The position numbers and the translations under genes were made by a program. A DNA stretch of 47,137 nt from an uncultured Pseudomonadota bacterium (lineage in GTDB: Bacteria > Pseudomonadota > Gammaproteobacteria > Burkholderiales > Methylophilaceae): the NCBI GenBank assembly GCA_903846555.1, contig CAINBI010000068.1:1-47137 (forward strand), written 5' to 3'. Shown here piece after piece: positions 1-7,842 of this stretch. Below the pieces are notes generated by a model. That model was not told the DNA's origin. It was given only the letters and a program-made list of their open reading frames with translations, and ran no database searches. Within the stretch, counting starts at the first letter, position 1; the number at the start of each line of letters is the position of its first letter.

Positions 1-282
1 AATCAATACGCCATTATTGTGCTCGGTATCCCACACATGAAAGTTTGAAAAAATCTCAATGGCACGATTTTTAGCAGACTTTCTCCTAAAAATATCAAAC
101 ACATGCAAATGCGCTTCAACCACAAAACAAATTTGACCAGAGTGCAAGCTTTCACTTTGCGCAATGGCCGCTTCTATGCGCCGCATAGCATCAGCAGGCA
201 GGTGCCTACTAAGCGCATTTGGCAAAATAAAAAGGTGTCTGAATAAGCGCCGAATCAGTTTGTATGTCATTGAATTATTCAT
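1..282 (-). CDS. TPM domain-containing protein (partial, runs off left edge)
   Basis: Open minus-strand frame from ATG at 282 (MNNSMTYKLIRRLFRHLFILPNALSRHLPADAMRRIEAAIAQSESLHSGQICFVVEAHLHVFDIFRRKSAKNRAIEIFSNFHVWDTEHNNGVLI...); start overlaps the TAA of the upstream TPM gene (TAATG). Confidence 0.75.
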   Translation of the reverse strand, partial: MNNSMTYKLIRRLFRHLFILPNALSRHLPADAMRRIEAAIAQSESLHSGQICFVVEAHLHVFDIFRRKSAKNRAIEIFSNFHVWDTEHNNGVLI

Positions 283-1157
283 TACCAATCTCCTGACGCG
301 CCCCCGCCGCCACCGCCAAAGCCCTCACCCCCACCAGAGAATGTATCATTGCCGCTAGAGCTACTACGGCCAAAGCCACCACTTCCCATGCTGCCACTAT
401 AGCCGCCTATTTGACCCAAGCCAGATGAACCTATTAGCGTAATGAAAAATGCGACGATACCATATACAATAGCCGCAAGCACGCCACCACCCAATATCCA
501 AGCTAGCACGGCTATAGCGCCACCAGTCAAGGTACCGCCAAAAAAATTGCCGAAAACTGAGCGTAAAATACCGCCAAGGATGAGCGCGCCAAACAGCAAA
601 ATAGGCAACATGCCTTCAAAGCTTTGTCCGTTAGATGCTTTAGAACTAGGTGCAGGCAAAGCCTCACGCGAAATTACTTGCATTATATTATCCACGCCTG
701 CATTCAGGCCGCCATATATATCGCCCGCACGAATAAATGGTCGCATTACCTCAACACGAATGCGCTCAGCAGTTAAATCATTTAATGCGCCTTCTAAGTC
801 ATAACCTACTTCGATACGTGATTTTTTGCCTTTTACGTCAAGCAGAATCAGCACACCATCCTTTATTTTCCCACGACCGAGCTTCCAAGCATCAAACACT
901 CGCATGCTATATTGCGCAATATCTTCAGGCTCGGTGGTTGGCACAATTAACACCGCAATTTGGCTGCCTTTTTGTTGTTCAAAAGCAGCAAGTTTCGCTT
1001 CTAGCTGGCTTTGTTGCTCAGCGCTGAGCGTTTGCGTTAAATCAGTAACGCGCTTGGTTAATGCAGGAACGTCAACGAGCTCAGCATAGACATTGAACGA
1101 TGCAAAAATCAACATCGTACAGAATGTGGCTAAACTCGTTTTTAGCTTAAATTTCAC
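282..1157 (-). CDS. TPM domain protein, YgcG-like, with signal peptide, C-terminal membrane segments and Gly-rich tail
   Basis: ORF 291 aa; LTQTLSAEQQSQLEAKLAAFEQQKGSQIAVLIVPTTEPEDIAQYSMRVFDAWKLGRGKIKDGVLILLDVKGKKSRIEVGYDLEG is typical of TPM domains; ends GGGGGGASGDW. Confidence 0.88.
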   Translation of the reverse strand: MKFKLKTSLATFCTMLIFASFNVYAELVDVPALTKRVTDLTQTLSAEQQSQLEAKLAAFEQQKGSQIAVLIVPTTEPEDIAQYSMRVFDAWKLGRGKIKDGVLILLDVKGKKSRIEVGYDLEGALNDLTAERIRVEVMRPFIRAGDIYGGLNAGVDNIMQVISREALPAPSSKASNGQSFEGMLPILLFGALILGGILRSVFGNFFGGTLTGGAIAVLAWILGGGVLAAIVYGIVAFFITLIGSSGLGQIGGYSGSMGSGGFGRSSSSGNDTFSGGGEGFGGGGGGASGDW

Positions 1158-1213
1158 TTTAACCTAAGGTATCAAAATCGAACTTACATCTCACTAAGCG
1201 AAGCGATTCACAA

Positions 1214-1837
1214 TTACTTTTTATCAGCAAAATCTACCGTAGGTGCGACAGAAATGGCTTTTTCATTTTCCACTGCAAATGATGGCTTGGTTTTATAGCC
1301 AAACATCATGGCAGTCAGGTTTTCTGGAAAAGAACGCACCGCCACGTTATAGTCTTTAATGGTGCCAATATAACGATTACGTGCCACGGTGATGCGATTT
1401 TCGGTGCCCTCCAGTTGCGCTTGTAAATCTCTAAAGCCTTGATCAGCCTTTAAATTAGGATAGTTTTCTGAAATCGCCATTAAGCGGGATAATGCGCCGC
1501 TTAGTTGCCCCTGTGCCGCTTGGAATTTAGCAAACGCCTCTGGGTCGTTTAACACCTCGGCAGTCACTTGCATGCTACCAACTTTAGACCTCGCCTCGGC
1601 CACTTGCGTAAGGACTTCTTTTTCATGCGCGGCATAGCCTTTAACCACGTTCACCAAATTAGGCACTAAATCGGCACGGCGCTGGTACTGGTTTAACACC
1701 TCAGACCAACTGGCCTTTGCCTCTTCATCCAGCGATTGAAAGTGATTATAACCACAGCCTGTTAAGTTCAATAACAACAAAGCTGTCAGTAACTTTAAGT
1801 ATATTTTTTGCATCTTGATTCCCTTTGCATCTACCAA
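1214..1837 (-). CDS. lemA: LemA family protein
   Basis: ORF 207 aa; YNHFQSLDEEAKASWSEVLNQYQRRADLVPNLVNVVKGYAAHEKEVL...NRYIGTIKDYNVAVRSFPENL; lipoprotein-like N-terminus (LLNLTGC). The start may be the internal Met (MQKIYLKL). Confidence 0.93.
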   Translation of the reverse strand: MVDAKGIKMQKIYLKLLTALLLLNLTGCGYNHFQSLDEEAKASWSEVLNQYQRRADLVPNLVNVVKGYAAHEKEVLTQVAEARSKVGSMQVTAEVLNDPEAFAKFQAAQGQLSGALSRLMAISENYPNLKADQGFRDLQAQLEGTENRITVARNRYIGTIKDYNVAVRSFPENLTAMMFGYKTKPSFAVENEKAISVAPTVDFADKK

Positions 1838-1918
1838 TTAATAAATCAAATATATGAAGTTAGATTGTGTCTAAGCTAATATTTTCAATAGCTTACCACT
1901 TTCGACCAACGACATTTC

Positions 1919-2593
1919 CTAAACTTGGGGCATTTTAAGACCTTGCAAAGCTTGCATGGCAAAACACAAATCATGCCAAACCTTTGCCTTATCTGGAAGA
2001 TTTTGCAACAAATGCCTCACATCATAGGTCGCCACCAGCGCAAGCCCTTCAAACTGTTGGAGTGTGCCGCGTAGATTGGCTAATATTTCATTAGATTGCA
2101 ATATCGATTGCGCGGTTGCCTCACCCATCACGATCACGATCATGGGTGGGTTAACTTTAATAATATTTACAATATTAGCTGTATTTTCTGTATGTTCTGT
2201 GGGCTTAGTCTTAATACGCAGGGCCATAAAAATATTATGTAGCAAATGTGCTTCATCGGCAGACATAACATTATCTGACAGCACAAATAGCCAGCGACCA
2301 TCCTCGCTAGTCATGTAGGTAAATCGTTGCGACTCGGCTTCTTTTGGCTCTACTGCCACCAGCCTCACTTCCTCTAGCTCAACAACAGGTAAGGCTGCCA
2401 CGCTATTTTGCGCTTCAATCGGCACAACATCCAACTGCGCCATCGCAAACGCAGCCTCTTCAATGGCAAGTGCCTCAGGTGCTGTTTGCATCGGCGCAAT
2501 TGGCGGCATTTCCAGTTGTGATGGTAATGGCGTGCGTAGCCGCCAAACGGGCAGCAGCTCTAGTTCTCGCAAAACATCTTCACGCGTCATCAT
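1919..2593 (-). CDS. Putative DNA polymerase III psi subunit (HolD-like) / degenerate uracil-DNA glycosylase-fold protein
   Basis: ORF 224 aa immediately downstream of rimI; N-terminal LRELELLPVWRLRTP resembles the E. coli HolD N-terminus (LQQLGITQWSLRRP); C-terminal VATYDVRHLLQNLPDKAKVWHDLCFAM resembles the family-4 UDG motif PTYHPSYLLRNP..K..VW.DL with the catalytic His missing. Confidence 0.6.
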   Translation of the reverse strand: MMTREDVLRELELLPVWRLRTPLPSQLEMPPIAPMQTAPEALAIEEAAFAMAQLDVVPIEAQNSVAALPVVELEEVRLVAVEPKEAESQRFTYMTSEDGRWLFVLSDNVMSADEAHLLHNIFMALRIKTKPTEHTENTANIVNIIKVNPPMIVIVMGEATAQSILQSNEILANLRGTLQQFEGLALVATYDVRHLLQNLPDKAKVWHDLCFAMQALQGLKMPQV

Positions 2594-2618
2594 TATAGTT
2601 GCCAGCTCAATTTTAGAT

Positions 2619-3059
2619 TCATAAGGCCAAGCCCATTAACACTGCATCTTCACGACCATTTACGGCTGGGTAATAAGCTCGCCGAATCGCCATTTCGTTA
2701 AAACCGATATTTTCATATAAAGCAATGGCAGAAATATTACTGGTGCGTACCTCTAAAAACATATTAGCCGCGCGATGATTTTTGGCAATTTGTAGCATGT
2801 GCTCTAATAACAATCGGCCTAAGCCTTGCTTTTGGTGCGATTTTGCAACGCTTAAATTAAGTAAATGCGCTTCATCTAACACCATCATCATCAAGGCGTA
2901 AGCAATAATTTGCTCCCGTTCAGCCAGCACCCATGCGCTATAGCCAGAATTCAATGAATCACTAAAGTTACCGCGCGTCCAAGGATAAGGATAAATCTGC
3001 GGCTCAATCAGCATAATCGCATCTAAATCATCTAGCTGCATCGGACGAAATTGATACAT
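2619..3059 (-). CDS. rimI: Ribosomal protein S18 alanine N-acetyltransferase (GNAT)
   Basis: MYQFRPMQLDDLDAIMLIEPQIYPYPWTRGNFSDSLNSGYSAWVLAE...LLNLSVAKSHQKQGLGRLLLEHML...EVRTSNISAIALYENIGFNEMAIRRAYYPA. Start moved to ATG 3059; the longer ORF start (3095) lies in repeat DNA. Confidence 0.92.
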   Translation of the reverse strand: MYQFRPMQLDDLDAIMLIEPQIYPYPWTRGNFSDSLNSGYSAWVLAEREQIIAYALMMMVLDEAHLLNLSVAKSHQKQGLGRLLLEHMLQIAKNHRAANMFLEVRTSNISAIALYENIGFNEMAIRRAYYPAVNGREDAVLMGLAL

Positions 3060-3062
3060 AAA

Positions 3063-3094
3063 ATTCCGTTCATGGTGAGCTTGTCTAACCATCA
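3063..3094. repeat. Half copy of the dispersed MITE-like repeat (TTCCGTTCATGGTGAGCTTGTCTAACCAT)
   Basis: Near-match to the arm TCCGTTCGTGGTGAGCTTGTCGAACCATG in the two full copies at 19588 and 23866. Confidence 0.75.
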
Positions 3095-3781
3095 TAAACG
3101 CAAGCCCTGTTCACGCTCCGCTGTTTTAAGTGCTACGCGATTCCGAATATAAATCGGCATTGCTTCACTTGCAGGTTTAGCCTCGCCTCTGGCAAAAATA
3201 GGCTGCGCCAGCCTGAGAATGGCACTGGCGGTCGGCAATAATTGTGGTTGAACTGCTAGCAATTGTGCTGCATATACAGCACCCAACCGTTCGGCATAAG
3301 TCTGCCAGCCACTACCCGCTCCAACCCAGCCCACACCCTCTATCGCAGGCACAGTTTCGGGTTTATATAAACCTGGCTCAATCACCGCCTGCCATTCACC
3401 CGCTATTTTTGCATAAGCCGCGTGGTACACCTCACCCATGCGTGCATCTAAACATGCAATCACTTTTTCAGCACCACTCGCCTCTGCCAATGCCAACAAA
3501 GTGCAAATACTCACCACAGGCAAGTTCGCGCCTAAGCCCAATCCCTGCGCCACGCCTGCCGCAATACGAACACCCGTAAACGAACCGGGCCCCGCGCCAA
3601 AGGCAATGCCTTGCAGATCTTTTAATGGCAACACTGCCGTATTCAGTAAAATTTGCAATTGCGGCAGGATGATTTGCGAGTGCGTTTGACCTGCGTTGAG
3701 GTCAAACGTAAAGGTTTCGCTGCCCTTCATCAAGGCCAGCGACAGGTATTCGGTAGAGGTATCGAGTGCGAGTAAATTCAC
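3092..3781 (-). CDS. tsaB: tRNA threonylcarbamoyladenosine biosynthesis protein TsaB
   Basis: ORF 229 aa; MNLLALDTSTEYLSLAL...HSQIILPQLQILL...GIAFGAGPGSFTGVRIAAGVAQGLGLG. Confidence 0.95.
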   Translation of the reverse strand: MNLLALDTSTEYLSLALMKGSETFTFDLNAGQTHSQIILPQLQILLNTAVLPLKDLQGIAFGAGPGSFTGVRIAAGVAQGLGLGANLPVVSICTLLALAEASGAEKVIACLDARMGEVYHAAYAKIAGEWQAVIEPGLYKPETVPAIEGVGWVGAGSGWQTYAERLGAVYAAQLLAVQPQLLPTASAILRLAQPIFARGEAKPASEAMPIYIRNRVALKTAEREQGLRL

Positions 3782-3787
3782 GTTAGC

Positions 3788-4204
3788 TTAATGCTCATTT
3801 TTGCCAGATGCTATTTTGCCACGCATCTGCTTAATTTGCCCGCGTTGTGTTTTACTTTCTAACCTTCGCTGCTTAGAACCATAACTAGGGCGAGTGGCGT
3901 AACGCATTGGTTTTACTTGATTCGCCACATTAACAATGTCATGCAAGCGCTTGATGGCATCTTTTTTATTAGCCTCTTGTGTTCGATACTGCTGGGCTTT
4001 CAACACCAAAACACCTTCATCGGTAATGCGGCTATCTTTTAAATGCATTAAGCGCTCTTTCAACCAATCGCTCAATGATGAAGCAAGAATATCAAAACGT
4101 AAATGAATGGCGCTGGACACTTTGTTCACGTTTTGCCCTCCCGCCCCCTGCGCGCGAATGGCGGTAAGTGTGTACTCAGTTTCAGGAAGTAGAATCAAGG
4201 ACAT
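3788..4204 (-). CDS. arfB: Alternative ribosome-rescue factor / peptidyl-tRNA hydrolase ArfB
   Basis: ORF 138 aa; RAQGAGGQNVNKVSSAIHLRFDI (GGQ motif), basic C-terminus RRLESKTQRGQIKQMRGKI. Confidence 0.93.
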   Translation of the reverse strand: MSLILLPETEYTLTAIRAQGAGGQNVNKVSSAIHLRFDILASSLSDWLKERLMHLKDSRITDEGVLVLKAQQYRTQEANKKDAIKRLHDIVNVANQVKPMRYATRPSYGSKQRRLESKTQRGQIKQMRGKIASGKNEH

Positions 4205-4271
4205 TCAATTTACGCTATTTAATAAAGCGAGTGCTTTTCACGAGTACGTTTTAAGCCTAAAACATATCAAC

Positions 4272-4346
4272 TCCGTCATTCCCGCGAAGGCGGGAATCCA
4301 GTTAACTGGTTGATTTTACTAGATTCCCGCCTTTTGGGAAAGACGA
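4272..4346. repeat. Intergenic palindromic repeat of the GTCATTCCCGCGAAGGCGGGAATCCAG type, two inverted copies
   Basis: CGTCATTCCCGCGAAGGCGGGAATCCAG followed about 17 nt later by CTAGATTCCCGCCTTTTGGGAAAGACG, an imperfect reverse complement. Confidence 0.8.
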
Positions 4347-4732
4347 TAATTGGGGGGTATATTAAATTGCGGTCAATTTAGTTTCGTGCAAAGTTCTTAA
4401 AGCCTTATTTTGCCAGTAAATCCATTCGCCATCATTATTTTTTGTGTTTTAAGTGTCGGTTGTTGATACTTAAGATTTAGATGGCATTAAGTTAAATACC
4501 TACAAAAGCCATATAAATTGGGCACTAAAACCTCATGGTGAGAGGTCTTGTGCAAAAAAATCGTATCTTAGCGTGTTGGAGTCATGATGTTCTGAGTTGG
4601 GTTGACCTTTGCAAGATGCTCTATCTAAATTAGCAAATAAATCGGATGTGCGGGGCAGTAGGCATCGGCCATCCAATCTCTCGCTAAAGTTAAGAAGAAA
4701 TATGCCGATACATAGATATATTATCGTCTGGA

Positions 4733-5098
4733 GTGTTTTTTATGCAAGCCTACGCGCTCAGCTTCGCTGCTTTGGTACTCGGATTCAGCAATATGTCATT
4801 GGCGGCTACAGCCAGTGCCCAATTTCGAGTCACCGCCACTATAGTGGCCTATTGCCAAAATGCCAATATAACGACTACAGGGCATATGAATCAAGCCGCT
4901 GGTGTGGGCGCCTCGCAAGCCACAGCAGCTTCGCTGGCGGTCACCTGCAATCAAGGAGCCCCATACCAAGTTGCATTACAGGATATAAATGACGCCACGT
5001 TAGTTAAGGCCGCACCATTGTTTGATTGGTCGAGTTCAAAACAAATTGGCTCTGGTGGTGCTGAGTCAGAAACGCGCGTTTTGACCTTATCATTTTGA
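4733..5098 (+). pseudogene. Spore coat U (SCPU/CsuA-B-like) domain secreted protein, C-terminally truncated
   Basis: ORF 121 aa with signal peptide, FRVTATIVAYCQNANITTTG...ASLAVTCNQGAPYQVAL...IGSGGAESETRVLTLSF; ends before the expected final strands and is followed by IS debris. Confidence 0.6.
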
Positions 5099-5129
5099 TC
5101 CCTGCGCGATATTTCCCAGCAGTCTTTAA

Positions 5130-5490
5130 ATAGTAAGCGTGGTGAGCCAAGATAATGTGCATCAAATAAATATCTTCGTGCTTGACGCTGCGCTAGAGGC
5201 GCTCCACAAAGAAGTTATCCAACGCGCGACCGCGCCCGTCCATACTAATCGCAATGCCGCACTTCTTGAGTGCGCCAGTAAACGCGTCACTGGTAAACTG
5301 ACAGCCTTGATCGGTGTTAAATATCTCCGGCATGCCGTAACCCTGTAATGCCTGCGCCAAACAATCTACACAAAACCCACTATCCAGCGTGTTCGACAGG
5401 CGTCATGACAAAACCTTAGACAAGTACCAATCAATCACAACCTCCAAGTACACAAAGCCGCGAGCTAGGCGGATGTAGGTAATACCCCTC
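5130..5490 (-). pseudogene. IS3-family transposase (OrfB, DDE integrase core) remnant
   Basis: Minus-strand reading: YLEVVIDWYLSKVL...RLSNTLDSGFCVDCLAQALQGYGMPEIFNTDQGCQFTSDAFTGALKKCGIAISMDGRGRALDNFFVERL*RSVKHEDIYLMH; in-frame TAG where Trp is expected, a frame disruption and no N-terminal part. Confidence 0.85.
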
Positions 5491-5708
5491 GTGGATCAAG
5501 CCAATGAATTAAGTGATGTGATTAGTGTGTTTAAGCTACAAGAGAAGGTTGGTACAACAATCGTGTGTTAAACAGCCCAATGAGAACATCTTCAAACAAA
5601 GCAAGTGTTAGCACAGCACCAAAAGCCATCACACGAATTACGCCAGTGAAACAAGCCAAAATTGCCTTGAATGTTGTTTCGAATAACGGAGATTGGGAGG
5701 GGTTTTAA
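5491..5708 (+). pseudogene. 3' remnant of a methyl-accepting chemotaxis protein gene
   Basis: Frame 1: VDQANELSDVISVFKLQEK; after a frameshift: MRTSSNKASVSTAPKAITRITPVKQAKIALNVVSNNGDWEGF*, a basic Ala/Pro/Lys tail ending in a (N/D)WExF-like pentapeptide. Confidence 0.6.
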
Positions 5709-5779
5709 TTCTGCATGTTTAAGAAACCACCTAAATAGCCAAGCCTTCATGTGCAATATTCTTAAAATCACAACAGGCT

Positions 5780-6334
5780 TCATACTACGATTACCTTTAA
5801 TTGTCCAACTGCAATATCGTCTATAGTGTAATTGCCAATGGCGTAGCGTATTAGGCGTAAAGTCGGAAGCCCTATTTTGGCAGTCATCCGTCTTACTTGG
5901 CGGTTTTTACCTTCGCTGATTTTAATTTCAAGCCAACTAGTAGGAATGGCTTTACGCAAACGTATAGTCGGGTTTCGTACCCACAAATTTTCTGGTTCAT
6001 CCATTAAGCGCACTTGGGCAGGCTTTGTTACAAAATCACTCAAATCTACACCTTTTCTTAATGGCAGCAAATCATCATCCGATGGCGCGCCTTCTACTTG
6101 CACCCAGTAAGTTTTAATTTCTTTATGCTTTGGGTCACTTAAACGGTGTTGCAACATGCCATCATCGGTTAAAATAAGCAGTCCCTCGCTATCGGTGTCC
6201 AACCGCCCGGCGGCATACACATTGGGGATATTGATAAAGTCTTTTAACGTAGGATGCCTGTTGTTCGGGTTGGGTGAGTCATGTGGGCTAAACTGGCACA
6301 CTACGTTAAAGGGTTTGTTAAATAAAATTATCAT
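5780..6334 (-). CDS. rluE: 23S rRNA pseudouridine synthase, RsuA/RluE family
   Basis: ORF 184 aa; MIILFNKPFNVVCQFS...AAGRLDTDSEGLLILTDDG...KISEGKNRQVRRMTAKIGLPTLRLIR. Confidence 0.9.
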   Translation of the reverse strand: MIILFNKPFNVVCQFSPHDSPNPNNRHPTLKDFINIPNVYAAGRLDTDSEGLLILTDDGMLQHRLSDPKHKEIKTYWVQVEGAPSDDDLLPLRKGVDLSDFVTKPAQVRLMDEPENLWVRNPTIRLRKAIPTSWLEIKISEGKNRQVRRMTAKIGLPTLRLIRYAIGNYTIDDIAVGQLKVIVV

Positions 6335-6394
6335 TGAAATTAGCTTTAAATTATCTAGCCTGAATTGCTAGAACCATACCATTAGGAAATACAA

Positions 6395-7648
6395 ATGACT
6401 TCAAAAAACATCATGGGGAAAATTAAAATCCCGAGCACAGGCGAAAAAATTACGGTCAATGCCGACAACTCGCTTAATGTGCCAAACAACCCTATTATCC
6501 CCTTTATTGAGGGCGATGGTATTGGTGCAGACATTACGCCACCAATGATTAAAGTGGTGAATGCTGCAGTCAATAAAGCCTATGGCGACACACGCAAAAT
6601 ATCATGGATGGAAGTGTATGCTGGTGAAAAAGCCACTAAAGTCTATGGCGCTAACGATTGGCTACCAGCTGAAACCATGCAAGCCGTGCGTGACTATGTC
6701 ATTTCAATTAAAGGCCCGCTAACAACGCCAGTAGGTGGTGGCATACGCTCGCTGAATGTATCATTACGCCAAGAGCTTGATTTATATGTGTGTTTACGTC
6801 CAGTACAATACTTTACTGGCGTACCTAGCCCTGTGAAACACCCTGAAAAAACTAACATGGTGATTTTTCGCGAAAATACTGAAGATATTTATGCAGGTAT
6901 TGAGTGGGCCGCAGGCACGGACGAAGTCGCAAAAGTGATTAACTTTTTAAGCGACATGGGTATGCGTAAAAAAATTCGCTTTCCAGATTCTTCAGCCATT
7001 GGCATTAAACCAGTATCGAAAGAAGGTAGCCAGCGCTTAGTGCGCAAAGCCATACAGTACGCCATGGATAATAATCGCAGATCACTCACTATTGCCCACA
7101 AAGGCAATATCATGAAGTTTACCGAAGGCGGCTTTAGAGACTGGGGCTATGAGGTGGCAAAACAAGAATTTGGTGCAGTTGAGATTGATGGCGGCCCATG
7201 GTGCAAATTACCAAATGGTATGATTATTAAAGATTGCATTGCCGATGCATTTTTACAAGAAATTCTACTGCATCCGCAGGATTACGATGTAGTCGCGACA
7301 CTTAACTTAAATGGCGATTACATGAGCGATGCACTTGCTGCACAAGTAGGTGGCATTGGCATTGCCCCAGGTGCCAACCTAAGTGACACCATAGCCATGT
7401 TTGAAGCCACTCATGGCACAGCACCTAAAATTGCGGGTAAAGATCTTGCCAACCCAAGCTCTATTATTCTTTCCGCTGAAATGATGTTGCGTCATTTAGG
7501 TTGGGTAGAAGCCGCTGACCTAGTGATAAATGGCGTTGCAAAAGCAATTTTAGCTAAGCGTGTCACCAGTGACTTTGCCAGTGAAATGGAGGGCGCGACC
7601 CAAGTAGGCACTGCGCAGTTTGGTGAAGAGATTATTGCCAATATGTAG
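6395..7648 (+). CDS. icd: Isocitrate dehydrogenase (NADP+)
   Basis: ORF 417 aa; [17 protein letters not shown]...[15 protein letters not shown]...[22 protein letters not shown]...[19 protein letters not shown]. Confidence 0.97.
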   Translation: MTSKNIMGKIKIPSTGEKITVNADNSLNVPNNPIIPFIEGDGIGADITPPMIKVVNAAVNKAYGDTRKISWMEVYAGEKATKVYGANDWLPAETMQAVRDYVISIKGPLTTPVGGGIRSLNVSLRQELDLYVCLRPVQYFTGVPSPVKHPEKTNMVIFRENTEDIYAGIEWAAGTDEVAKVINFLSDMGMRKKIRFPDSSAIGIKPVSKEGSQRLVRKAIQYAMDNNRRSLTIAHKGNIMKFTEGGFRDWGYEVAKQEFGAVEIDGGPWCKLPNGMIIKDCIADAFLQEILLHPQDYDVVATLNLNGDYMSDALAAQVGGIGIAPGANLSDTIAMFEATHGTAPKIAGKDLANPSSIILSAEMMLRHLGWVEAADLVINGVAKAILAKRVTSDFASEMEGATQVGTAQFGEEIIANM

Positions 7649-7842
7649 CTTGAGCTAGACGCATTTTATGAACAAAGCCAATAATCAATACAAGCTCCTT
7701 ATAAACTGGGCTTTTATTATGTTTATGTCTTATTTTTATAGCAAAATACATCTAAAGTCTTTACAAAAAAAAATGTAACGGGCATTATCGGTCGGATAGA
7801 ATTTAATGAGAAAAAGCTTTTAAGCTAATTTAGTATAATTTC

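Noticed and set aside
1919-2593. Active uracil-DNA glycosylase
   Set aside because: No N-terminal catalytic or Fe-S motif, and the C-terminal catalytic His is replaced (ATYDVRHLL); a HolD-like role fits better.
4600-4732. Possible riboswitch or structured leader upstream of the SCPU gene (GATGTGCGGGGCAGTAGGCATCGGCCATCC)
   Set aside because: Faintly resembled a c-di-GMP-type leader but lacks the conserved core; downstream gene is a pseudogene.
5592-5783. 63-aa minus-strand ORF next to rluE
   Set aside because: The opposite strand reads as a chemoreceptor C-terminal tail, which explains the sequence better.
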